Origin: Streptococcus sp. A12
Lineage (GTDB): Bacteria; Bacillota; Bacilli; Lactobacillales; Streptococcaceae
Length of the DNA stretch: 42,962 nucleotides
Direction: 5' to 3'
Assembly: GCF_905372335.1 (NCBI RefSeq)
Contig: NZ_CAJPOU010000011.1
Coordinates: 1 to 42,962 of the forward strand
The translations under genes were made by a program, and so were the position numbers. Under the pieces are notes generated by a model that saw only the letters and a program-made list of their open reading frames with translations, made no database searches and had not been told where the DNA came from. Of this stretch, positions 23,113-30,492 are shown piece by piece. The first letter of the stretch is position 1; each line of letters starts with the position of its first letter.

Positions 23113-24627
23113 TTATAGGAATGGAACGAAAGTTCCGAGAAGAAGGAGGGCAATGGTGATCACAATAACGGCAACAACAAGTTTTGCCATGAATTTCCAC
23201 CAAGTTGCAATGTTGATACGTCCAAGAGCAAGAGCTCCCATTACGATACCAGAAGTTGGAGCGATCAAGTTCAAGACACCAGATGCAGATTGGTAGGCAG
23301 TGATAATCAAGCTAGGACGTACATTGACGAATTCTCCCAATGGAGCCATGATACCCATTGTCGCACTGGCAAGACCAGATGAAGATGGGATCAAGAATGA
23401 CATTGGCAAGTAGAAGATATAAGTCAAGACGATGAAGACTTGAGAAGATAGACCACTGAGTCCTTGTTTACCCCAGTTAAGGATCGTATCTGTAATCATA
23501 CCATTGTTCATGATAACTTGGATACCACGAGCGATCGCTACGATCAAGGCTACGCTGAGCAAGTCAGCTGCACCAGTCATAAAGGAAGAAATGATTTGTT
23601 CTTCTTTCAATCCGTAGACAATACCAATCAAGATACCCATAAAGGCAAAGAGCATTGCTCCTTCAGGGAAGTACCAAGTACCTAGGGCTGCAGTTGAGCC
23701 ACCAACAATCTTACCAACAACTGGAAGACTAGTTAACCAAGTATTAAAGTCACTGAAAATAGTAACATGGAGATCTTTCCAAGGAATGAAACTCAAGACC
23801 ATCAAAACAAAGGTCAATACAAAGAGTACAAAGACTTGTTTTTGTTTCTTTGAAAGAGTTGAATTAACATTTTCTTCATCTTCACCAACATTGAAGAATT
23901 TCATATCTTCTTCACGAGTTGCATAAGTGAGGGATTTAGTTGGATCTTTTTGAATCTTATCTGCATACTTGTATACAAACCAAGTGCTAAGACCAGTCAA
24001 GACAACCCAGAAGATCAAACGAAGGATGATCCCTTCACCAAGACCAACACCTGCAGTTGAAGATGCGATACCTGTCGCGAATGGGTTCAAGGTAGATGCC
24101 AAACATCCAATCTGTGAACCGAGCAAGATAATGGCTACCCCAGTCAAGCTATCAAATCCAACGGCCATCATAACTGGCACAAGGAGAGGATAGAAGGCCA
24201 TGGTTTCTTCACCCATACCATAAGTTGTACCACCAAGGGCAAACAAAGGCATAAGCACCAAAATCAACATTTTTTCGCGACCCTTGTATTTCTTCACGAT
24301 AGAAGCAATACCAGTGTCTAGCATACCAGTTTCATTGACTACACCAAGGAAACCACCAACCATCAAGATGAAGAAGGCTACGTCGATCGCTGCACTAGTT
24401 CCTTTAATCAAAGATCCTTCTTCAGGAGTCGTTCCTAGCATAGCACGAATCGGTGCCATCAATACATCCCAGATACCTTGAGGGTTTTGAGGTTGTGATT
24501 TATAAACACCATCGACAAAAGCCCCTGCTGGGATAATCCAAGTCATCACTGCCATAATGGCAATGATGATTAACAATACGGTATAAGATGAAGGCATCTT
24601 AAACCCTTTTTTCGCTTTTTCACTCAT
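23113..24627 (-). CDS. arcD: Arginine/ornithine antiporter, YfcC type
   Basis: 504-residue membrane protein with about 12 hydrophobic segments, of the YfcC/C4-dicarboxylate carrier-like family rather than the APC-type ArcD. Conserved stretches include LGGTTYGMGEETMAFYPLLV, LNPFATGIASSTAGVG and LIPSSSGLASATMGIMAPL. In streptococci this protein exchanges arginine for ornithine in the deiminase pathway. AGGAGG precedes the ATG. The 204-base gap to arcC contains a terminator, a promoter candidate and a cre site, so its expression can be set apart from arcABC. Confidence 0.92.
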   Translation of the reverse strand: MSEKAKKGFKMPSSYTVLLIIIAIMAVMTWIIPAGAFVDGVYKSQPQNPQGIWDVLMAPIRAMLGTTPEEGSLIKGTSAAIDVAFFILMVGGFLGVVNETGMLDTGIASIVKKYKGREKMLILVLMPLFALGGTTYGMGEETMAFYPLLVPVMMAVGFDSLTGVAIILLGSQIGCLASTLNPFATGIASSTAGVGLGEGIILRLIFWVVLTGLSTWFVYKYADKIQKDPTKSLTYATREEDMKFFNVGEDEENVNSTLSKKQKQVFVLFVLTFVLMVLSFIPWKDLHVTIFSDFNTWLTSLPVVGKIVGGSTAALGTWYFPEGAMLFAFMGILIGIVYGLKEEQIISSFMTGAADLLSVALIVAIARGIQVIMNNGMITDTILNWGKQGLSGLSSQVFIVLTYIFYLPMSFLIPSSSGLASATMGIMAPLGEFVNVRPSLIITAYQSASGVLNLIAPTSGIVMGALALGRINIATWWKFMAKLVVAVIVITIALLLLGTFVPFL

Positions 24628-24685
24628 TTGTTTATCCTCCTAACGCAACAAAATTTGAGTGAGTCTTTCAAAAGATTAAACTTTT

Positions 24686-24699
24686 AGAAAGCGCTTACC
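24686..24699 (-). promoter_or_regulatory. cre-like site before arcD
   Basis: GGTAAGCGCTTTCT on the minus strand, 13 of 14 positions of the catabolite-responsive element. It lies just downstream of the candidate arcD promoter, where CcpA would block elongation. Confidence 0.65.
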
Positions 24700-24708
24700 T
24701 ATATGTTA

Positions 24709-24717
24709 ATTTTACCA
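24709..24717 (-). promoter_or_regulatory. Possible arcD promoter (extended -10)
   Basis: TGGTAAAAT on the minus strand, without a clear -35. The same nonamer is found at the candidate arcA promoter (28260-28268). Confidence 0.45.
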
Positions 24718-24760
24718 TATTTAAGATTAAAAAACTAGTTTTTCCTAATCTTTTTTAGAA

Positions 24761-24816
24761 AAAAAGAGGGGAGGAACTTTGTACAAACTCCTGTAAATAT
24801 GGGATTCACTCCCCTC
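24761..24816 (-). terminator. Terminator between arcC and arcD
   Basis: GAGGGGAG (24816-24809 on the minus strand as GAGGGGAG) pairs with CTCCCCTC (24773-24766) around a branched loop containing the palindrome TTTGTACAAA; a T-run follows. It should end part of the arcABC transcripts. Confidence 0.75.
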
Positions 24817-24831
24817 ACTCATGTATATGAA

Positions 24832-25776
24832 TTAGTCTTTTACGATAATCGTTCCACTTTCAGACTCAATCAAAGCGCCAAGGTTTTCAAGTGAAGTGAT
24901 GACTGCTTTTCCTTCTGGACGACCGTTTACAAAGGCGATGGCAGCTTCTACTTTAGGAAGCATGCTTCCTGGTGCAAATTGATCTTGTTTGATGTACTCT
25001 TCCAATTGAGCGACATTGACATGTTCCAATTTTTCCTGGTCTGGTTTGTTGTAGTTTACAAAAACATAGTCTACACCAGTCAAAACGATGAAGAGGTCTG
25101 CTTCTACTAATTCAGCCAAACGTTGAGATGCAAAGTCTTTATCGATAACGGCTTCAACACCAGTCAAGCTACCATTTGCTTCTTTCACAACTGGGATACC
25201 GCCACCACCAGCAGCAACCACGACTTGACCGTCGTTCAACAAAGTACGGATGGTATTGATTTCTTTGATATCCACTGGTTTTGGTGAAGCAACAACTTTA
25301 CGCCAGCCACGACCAGCATCTTCTTTAAAGGTTGCTCCAGATTTTTCAGCTTCTGCTTTTGCTTCTTCTTCTGAGTAGAAAGGACCGATTGGTTTGCTGA
25401 GGTTGACGAAGGCTGGGTCGTTCTTATCGACAACGACTTGTGTCACAACGGAAGCCACATCTTTTTCAATTCCTTCTTCAAGAAGAGCATTTTGAAGAGC
25501 GTTTTGAAGCCAGAAACCAATGCTTCCTTCAGTCATTGCAACCAATGAATCCAATGGGAAAGCTGGGTTCTTTTCAGAATTAGCTGCCAAGTGTTGGAGC
25601 AAGAGGTTTCCTACTTGAGGACCATTTCCGTGAGTGATGATCAAGTCATCCCCATTTTTGATTAATTTTACTAAGTGTTTTGCTGTTTCTACAAGTGCTT
25701 CTTGTTGAGCTTTTGCAGAAGGATCAGATGAAAGGATGGCGTTTCCTCCCAAAGCAACGACGATTTTTCTTGACAT
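24832..25776 (-). CDS. arcC: Carbamate kinase
   Basis: Transfers phosphate from carbamoyl phosphate to ADP, the ATP-yielding step of the arginine deiminase pathway. 314 residues. Amino acid kinase fold with VALGGNAIL at the start, THGNGPQVGNLLLQ, VVAAGGGGIPVV and IVLTGVDYVFVNYNKP. AAAGGGAAA precedes the ATG. It lies behind a terminator hairpin that separates it from arcB. Confidence 0.98.
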   Translation of the reverse strand: MSRKIVVALGGNAILSSDPSAKAQQEALVETAKHLVKLIKNGDDLIITHGNGPQVGNLLLQHLAANSEKNPAFPLDSLVAMTEGSIGFWLQNALQNALLEEGIEKDVASVVTQVVVDKNDPAFVNLSKPIGPFYSEEEAKAEAEKSGATFKEDAGRGWRKVVASPKPVDIKEINTIRTLLNDGQVVVAAGGGGIPVVKEANGSLTGVEAVIDKDFASQRLAELVEADLFIVLTGVDYVFVNYNKPDQEKLEHVNVAQLEEYIKQDQFAPGSMLPKVEAAIAFVNGRPEGKAVITSLENLGALIESESGTIIVKD

Positions 25777-25791
25777 AGGTTTTCCCTTTCT

Positions 25792-25835
25792 ATAAAAAAT
25801 AGGGGCAGGACTAAAGCTAGCAGTCCAGCCCCTAT
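25792..25835 (-). terminator. Intra-operon terminator between arcB and arcC
   Basis: On the minus strand ATAGGGGC pairs with GCCCCTAT (25835-25828/25806-25799), with inner GGACT/AGTCC pairing, and a run of Ts follows. It has the full form of an intrinsic terminator although arcC continues in the same direction, so partial read-through is implied. Confidence 0.85.
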
Positions 25836-25861
25836 AGCTGTTGGTATACGGTTATAAAGTC

Positions 25862-26878
25862 TTAAACTTTTGGAATGTACAAGTTACCAAGAGTAGCTGC
25901 CATCACCGCTTTGATGGTGTGCATACGGTTTTCAGCTTGGTCAAAGTGACGAGCATATTTGCTACGGAACACTTCGTCAGTAACTTCCATTTCTTCTACG
26001 CCGAATTTTTCAGCAACATCTTTACCATAAACAGTGTTTGTGTCGTGGAAAGCTGGCAAGCAGTGCAAGAAGATCAAATCTTCGTTATCAGCTTTCTTAA
26101 CCAATTCCATGTTTACTTGGTAAGGTTTCAAAAGGGCAACGCGTTCTGCAAATTTGTCTTCTTCACCCATAGATACCCAAACGTCAGTGTAAAGTACATC
26201 AGCACCTTTCACAGCTTCGTCAGCATCTTCAGTGATTAAGATATGAGCGCCACTTTCTTTTGCGAATCCTTCTGCCAATTCAACAATTTCTTGCTCTGGG
26301 AAGAGTTCTTTTGGTGAGAAGATGTGTACGTTCACACCAAGGATAGCACCTGTTACAAGAAGGCTGTTTGCAACGTTGTTACGTCCGTCACCACAGTACA
26401 CAAGTGTCAAACCTTCAAGGCGTCCAAAGTTTTCTTGAACAGTCAAGTAGTCTGCAAGCATTTGAGTTGGGTGCCATTCGTCAGTCAAACCATTCCATAC
26501 TGGAACACCTGAGAATTCAGCCAATTCTTCAACCATACGTTGGCTGAAACCACGGAATTCAATACCGTCAAACATACGTCCAAGAACTTTAGCAGTATCT
26601 TCTGTAGATTCTTTTTTACCGAGTTGGATGTCGTTTGCACCAAGGTATTCTGGGTGAGCACCAAGGTCGATGGCTGCAGTAGTGAAGGCAGCACGAGTAC
26701 GAGTTGAAGTTTTTTCAAACAAAAGCGCAATGTTTTTACCAGCTAGGTAGTGGTGTTGGATGTTGCGTTTTTTAAGATCTTTCAAGTGAGCTGAAAGTCC
26801 GATAAGGTATTCTAACTCTGCACGTGTAAAGTCTTTTTCTGCTAAAAAGCTACGTCCTTGGAATACTGAAGTTGTCAT
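25862..26878 (-). CDS. arcB: Ornithine carbamoyltransferase, catabolic
   Basis: Splits citrulline with phosphate into ornithine and carbamoyl phosphate. 338 residues. Carbamoyl phosphate-binding motif FEKTSTRTR near residue 55, then HPTQMLADYLT, and the ornithine-binding FLHCLPAFHD. The catabolic role is inferred from the operon, since anabolic and catabolic enzymes look alike. It follows arcA after 95 bases that contain a strong hairpin. Confidence 0.97.
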   Translation of the reverse strand: MTTSVFQGRSFLAEKDFTRAELEYLIGLSAHLKDLKKRNIQHHYLAGKNIALLFEKTSTRTRAAFTTAAIDLGAHPEYLGANDIQLGKKESTEDTAKVLGRMFDGIEFRGFSQRMVEELAEFSGVPVWNGLTDEWHPTQMLADYLTVQENFGRLEGLTLVYCGDGRNNVANSLLVTGAILGVNVHIFSPKELFPEQEIVELAEGFAKESGAHILITEDADEAVKGADVLYTDVWVSMGEEDKFAERVALLKPYQVNMELVKKADNEDLIFLHCLPAFHDTNTVYGKDVAEKFGVEEMEVTDEVFRSKYARHFDQAENRMHTIKAVMAATLGNLYIPKV

Positions 26879-26923
26879 TAATTATCTCCTTTTATTATGC
26901 TTGATTGGATCCTGTCAACCAGT

Positions 26924-26958
26924 TTAGAGGGCTCAGTTTAGACACTGAGCCCGTCTAA
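26924..26958 (-). other. Hairpin in the arcA-arcB spacer
   Basis: GGGCTCAGT pairs with ACTGAGCCC (26929-26937/26944-26952), extended by TTAGA/TCTAA around a bulge. No T-run follows on either strand, so it looks like an mRNA-stability or processing hairpin and not a terminator. Confidence 0.7.
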
Positions 26959-26973
26959 CCTGTAGAAGGATGA

Positions 26974-28203
26974 TTAGATTTCTTCACGTTCGAATGGCAT
27001 TGACATACAACGAGGTCCACCACGACCGCGAACCAATTCACTTCCGCGGATCTTGATCAAACGAAGTCCGTATTCTTCTAATTTCTTGTTGGTTACAGTG
27101 TTACGGTCGTATACGACTACCACACCAGGTGCGATTGTAAGAGTATTTGATCCGTCGTTCCATTGTTCACGCGCAGCAGCAACGATGTTGCCATCTCCAC
27201 ATGGAATCAAAGTAACTTTTTCAACACCAAGGTTTTCAGCAAGTAATTCAGCCAAATCACCTTTTTCTTCAACGATCTTCAATTGTTCGTTTTCATAAGT
27301 TACAGAGAAGACGCGAAGGTTGCCTTGGATTTCTGGGTGGATTGTGAATTTATCGTAGTCCACCATTGTGAATACTGTATCCAAGTGCATGAATTTACGG
27401 TTGTTAGCAAATTCGAAGGCCAATACTTTCTTGAAGCCAACGTTCTTCTTGAAGATGTTTACCAACAATTTTTCGATTGATGCAGCATCTGTACGTTGTG
27501 AGATACCAACTGCCAAGACATCTTTAGAAAGTACCAACTCATCTCCACCTTCGATACGAGTATCTTCTTCACGGTTGTAGACAAGTTCAACTTTTCCACC
27601 ATAAACTGGGTGGTATTTGAAGATGTATTTACCATACAAAGTTTCACGGTTACGTGTATCTGCGTACATGTGGTTCAATGATACTGCATTACCAATTGTA
27701 GCAAATGGGTCACGTGTGAAGTACAAGTTTGGCATTGGGTCGATGGCAAATGGATAGTCAGATTCAACAAGGTCTGTCAATCCTTTTGCTTCTTCAGGAA
27801 TTTCTGGAAGTTCAGCTTTTTGAACCCCTGCCATTGTTTTTTCAACCAATTCTTGGTTGTCTTCAATGCTGTGAAGCAATTCACGGATCGCAACTTTTGT
27901 TTGGCGTCCACGAATGTTTGCTTCTTCAAGGTATTCTTCGATGAACTGATCGCGAATTTCTGGAGAAGTCAATGACTCAGCAGCCAACTGTTCAAGATAA
28001 AGTACTTCGATACCTTCGTTACGAAGTGCTTCAGCAAATGCGTCGTGTTCTTTTTGAGCATCTTCCAAGAATGGAATATCATCAAAAAGAAGACGTTCAA
28101 GATAGTCAGGCATCAAGTTTTCCAACTCTTTACCTGGACGGTGCAAACAAACTTTTTTCAGTTTTCCAATTTCTGAGAAAACATGAATTGGGTGTGTAGA
28201 CAT
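26974..28203 (-). CDS. arcA: Arginine deiminase
   Basis: Hydrolyses arginine to citrulline and ammonia, the first step of the pathway and a source of acid resistance. 409 residues. Family segments are HRPGKELENLMPDYLERLLFDD, PNLYFTRDPFATIGN and IEGGDELVLSKD, and the nucleophilic cysteine is in GRGGPRCMSMPFER near the C-terminus. A strong AAGGAGGA precedes the ATG. First gene of the arc operon. Confidence 0.98.
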   Translation of the reverse strand: MSTHPIHVFSEIGKLKKVCLHRPGKELENLMPDYLERLLFDDIPFLEDAQKEHDAFAEALRNEGIEVLYLEQLAAESLTSPEIRDQFIEEYLEEANIRGRQTKVAIRELLHSIEDNQELVEKTMAGVQKAELPEIPEEAKGLTDLVESDYPFAIDPMPNLYFTRDPFATIGNAVSLNHMYADTRNRETLYGKYIFKYHPVYGGKVELVYNREEDTRIEGGDELVLSKDVLAVGISQRTDAASIEKLLVNIFKKNVGFKKVLAFEFANNRKFMHLDTVFTMVDYDKFTIHPEIQGNLRVFSVTYENEQLKIVEEKGDLAELLAENLGVEKVTLIPCGDGNIVAAAREQWNDGSNTLTIAPGVVVVYDRNTVTNKKLEEYGLRLIKIRGSELVRGRGGPRCMSMPFEREEI

Positions 28204-28259
28204 CTATAGTCCTCCTTTTTTCTTGCGGTTTAGCATAGCTAATCCCGTTTACAGGTTTA

Positions 28260-28287
28260 ATTTTACCACCGATTGGTATCGCTTTCA
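28260..28287 (-). promoter_or_regulatory. arcA promoter candidate with cre site
   Basis: A perfect cre match, TGAAAGCGATACCA on the minus strand (28287-28274), lies just upstream of an extended -10, TGGTAAAAT (28268-28260), so CcpA would cover the -35 region. The predicted leader is about 50 bases. The arc operon is known to be under CcpA in related streptococci. Confidence 0.65.
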
Positions 28288-28356
28288 CAACCAATCTTCC
28301 ATTACGAATGCCAAGAATCTGACGTTTTTTTAAATATCACCCTCATTTTATGAAAT

Positions 28357-28370
28357 ATGAACCGCTTTCT
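28357..28370 (-). promoter_or_regulatory. Second cre-like site upstream of arcA
   Basis: ATGAACCGCTTTCT on the plus strand fits 12 of 14 cre positions. It is 83 bases from the first site. AT-rich sequence next to it (28382-28387 has TATAAT on the minus strand, but with only a weak -35) might be a further promoter. The rest of 28204-28468 is non-coding leader with no clear Fnr-type palindrome seen. Confidence 0.4.
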
Positions 28371-28450
28371 TTGGATATTTTATTATATATATTTTTTTTG
28401 CGGGTAAATATTTTTTATTTAAATTGAAGAACTTTTATCGTTTTTGACAG

Positions 28451-28480
28451 AAAATAAAAGAAGCCCTACTAAGCTTCTTC
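28451..28480 (-). terminator. Terminator of the Crp/Fnr regulator gene
   Basis: GAAGAAGC/GCTTCTTT stem followed by a T-rich tail on the minus strand. The gene's TAG stop codon lies within the stem-loop. Confidence 0.75.
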
Positions 28481-29155
28481 AAAACTATCTAAAAAGAATG
28501 GAAGATCGAGAAAGGTCAATTTCTTATGTTTGTACTCGATTCGCTCCTCTTCTAGGAGCTTCTTTAATACTTGATTGACCGTTTCTCTCGTCGTTGCAGC
28601 TAATCTGGCCAACTCTTTCATACTCATCGGAAAAGGAATGGTTGGACCAAACTTTTGATAATCCTTACAGAGTAGAGCTAAGGATTGGATCACACGATCA
28701 CTGGCACTGGCTGCAACCACATTGCGAAGTCGCAACTCCTGAAATTCCAATATTTTTGAAAGTTTTCTCGTTATAAAGAGAACTTGTTCCATACTGGACT
28801 GGACAATTTCCTCATAAAGCTGAACAGGAATACTGAAGTATTTAACGGTTGTCATGGAAGTGGCTGTATAGTGATAATTGGAATCTGTAAACATACCACC
28901 GTATGGGAAGACGGCTCCTTCTTTAATGTAATCCATATACGAGAAGGTATCTGAAGAGTCAAACTCCTCAATACGGACATAGCCTTCCACCACTAAAAAA
29001 ATTCGATCGCGCTTATCACCGGCAAAAAATAGGATCTGTCCCTTTGGGATTTCTCTATAATGGATTTCGACAGCTAATTTATCAAATTTTTCAACTGGAA
29101 TCTCAGAGAAAGCTGGATGGGAGCGAATCAACTGATAATCTTCTTTTGTAATCAT
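28469..29155 (-). CDS. Crp/Fnr-family regulator of the arc operon
   Basis: 228 residues. N-terminal cyclic-nucleotide-type beta barrel (PKGQILFFAGDKRDRIFLVV), long dimerisation helix, and C-terminal winged helix-turn-helix (MKELARLAATTRETVNQVLKKL). No cysteine cluster for an Fe-S centre is visible, so it is not a classical oxygen-sensing Fnr. The position directly upstream of arcA matches Flp/ArcR, an activator of the arc operon. The start at 29155 is chosen because the promoter (29184-29212) lies inside the longer open frame; the Shine-Dalgarno (AAAGAA) is weak. Confidence 0.88.
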   Translation of the reverse strand: MITKEDYQLIRSHPAFSEIPVEKFDKLAVEIHYREIPKGQILFFAGDKRDRIFLVVEGYVRIEEFDSSDTFSYMDYIKEGAVFPYGGMFTDSNYHYTATSMTTVKYFSIPVQLYEEIVQSSMEQVLFITRKLSKILEFQELRLRNVVAASASDRVIQSLALLCKDYQKFGPTIPFPMSMKELARLAATTRETVNQVLKKLLEEERIEYKHKKLTFLDLPFFLDSFEEA

Positions 29156-29183
29156 TTCTATTCTTTCTTTAGGTTCTTTAGTT

Positions 29184-29212
29184 ATTCTATCATATTTATT
29201 CACTGACCTCAA
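29184..29212 (-). promoter_or_regulatory. Promoter of the Crp/Fnr regulator gene
   Basis: TTGAGG (29212-29207) and TAGAAT (29189-29184) with a 17-base spacer and a TG extension. Confidence 0.65.
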
Positions 29213-29255
29213 AGAATGTCCCCAAGATTTAACCATGAAACAATATTTTCCATAG

Positions 29256-29286
29256 AAAAAACCTTCCCAAAGCTGTTTTGGGAAAG
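29256..29286 (-). terminator. Terminator of the beta-lactamase-fold gene
   Basis: CTTTCCCAAA pairs with TTTGGGAAGG (29286-29277/29271-29262), followed by six Ts on the minus strand. Confidence 0.9.
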
Positions 29287-29297
29287 CTTCTAAATCA

Positions 29298-30350
29298 TTA
29301 ATTGACATTTACACGGTGCCATTCATTGATCACATAGCAGAGTTGACCAAGTAAATGAAGGCCGTAACCACTGATCTCCGTACTTTCTGGAGTTGTTCCC
29401 CCTAGACCAGCTGTAAAAATCGAGATGAGGTAAGGTGTTTGTTCGTAAACGATGGCTTCGACATTGAGTGCTTCCGCTACATAACCAGGTTTTTGCTGAA
29501 TGACTAAATCTGGTAAATACCGTTTGTAGTATTCATTCGGGAAGGACTCTCCGATTAATTCTAGCAAGGTCGCATATTTTTCTTTATGATTCCATAGATA
29601 GTCCAAGACTTGAATATAGTAATCAGAAGTCGTTTTGTTTTCAGGACTAATTGTTTTTATTTCTGCACGGGATTTTCCATACTTTTCATACTTCCCGTAG
29701 ACATTATCCATACCACCAAAGCGGTCGGCCAAGGCATATGCTGGCGTATTTTCTGAATAGACAAGAGAATATCGCTGCATATCTGGAATCGTCATAGCTC
29801 CACCAAAGGCAGCTACATAATTATCATGCTCCTCAAGGTACTCGTAGTAAGTATTGGTAATATCAAATTCATCCGTTAAGTTTAACTTCCCTGCATCGAC
29901 TTCATCCACGACTAACATATTTAGGGGTAGTTTATAGGTACTTCCAGCTCTCATCGGCTGCAACTCATTCATCGAAAATTGTTGGCCTGTCGCAGGATTT
30001 TTGTAGGTAAAGGTAATTTGGGAAGGATCAACACCATATTCAGCCATGTAGTCTTGTACAACTTCTACCATGCCTTTATTGGCATAATCATAGACAAGAC
30101 CCAAATTCTCCATGGTTTCACGATCTTGATCCATGACAGCTTGTTTTTCCTCAGGAGTTTTGACACGAGGAGGTTGGAGGGGTTGCTTCTCTTCCTTGGA
30201 GTCCACTGCTTGAGCCGTCGTTCCCTCTTGAGCAAGTGGTGAGGCTGGAGCCTGATGAAGATGGAGGTAAGTTAAAGCTCCAACTCCTCCTATACATAGT
30301 AAAATTCCCAACACAATCATGATCGATCGAACATTAAATATTTTTTTCAT
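29298..30350 (-). CDS. Beta-lactamase-fold (class A-like) serine hydrolase, membrane-anchored
   Basis: 350 residues. A membrane segment at about 8-30 is followed by a Gln/Pro/Lys-rich linker and a beta-lactamase2-type domain. Catalytic motifs are S137-T-Y-K140 and S199-E-N201; at the third motif the sequence reads K287-P-G289 where KTG or KSG is usual. Such proteins in streptococci are not resistance enzymes as a rule; the role here is unknown, perhaps in cell wall handling. The -10 hexamer ends only 9 bases before the ATG and no Shine-Dalgarno is present, so the mRNA may be leaderless. Confidence 0.85.
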   Translation of the reverse strand: MKKIFNVRSIMIVLGILLCIGGVGALTYLHLHQAPASPLAQEGTTAQAVDSKEEKQPLQPPRVKTPEEKQAVMDQDRETMENLGLVYDYANKGMVEVVQDYMAEYGVDPSQITFTYKNPATGQQFSMNELQPMRAGSTYKLPLNMLVVDEVDAGKLNLTDEFDITNTYYEYLEEHDNYVAAFGGAMTIPDMQRYSLVYSENTPAYALADRFGGMDNVYGKYEKYGKSRAEIKTISPENKTTSDYYIQVLDYLWNHKEKYATLLELIGESFPNEYYKRYLPDLVIQQKPGYVAEALNVEAIVYEQTPYLISIFTAGLGGTTPESTEISGYGLHLLGQLCYVINEWHRVNVN

Positions 30351-30359
30351 ATGAAGTTA

Positions 30360-30388
30360 ATTATAAAAGATTCTCTTTAAAATAACAA
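30360..30388 (-). promoter_or_regulatory. Promoter placed for a leaderless mRNA
   Basis: TTGTTA (30388-30383) and TATAAT (30365-30360) with 17-base spacing. The start codon A is at 30350, so the expected transcription start falls 0-3 bases before it. Confidence 0.75.
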
Positions 30389-30492
30389 GGTGTTTCCGGA
30401 TCAGAAAACGATTTCTTCTAGAAGAAATTTTTTAGCGATTTTCAGATCAATCCTTCTTCATTTTCCTAATAGTCCATCCCCTTTTGACTGTC

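Noticed and set aside
25841..26239. 132-residue plus-strand open frame
   Set aside because: Antisense to arcB; composition follows the opposite strand's codons.
28260..28450. Fnr-type palindrome for the Crp/Fnr regulator in the arcA upstream region
   Set aside because: No convincing TTGAT-N4-ATCAA or TGTGA-N6-TCACA palindrome was found by eye; weak half-sites in AT-rich DNA are not reported.
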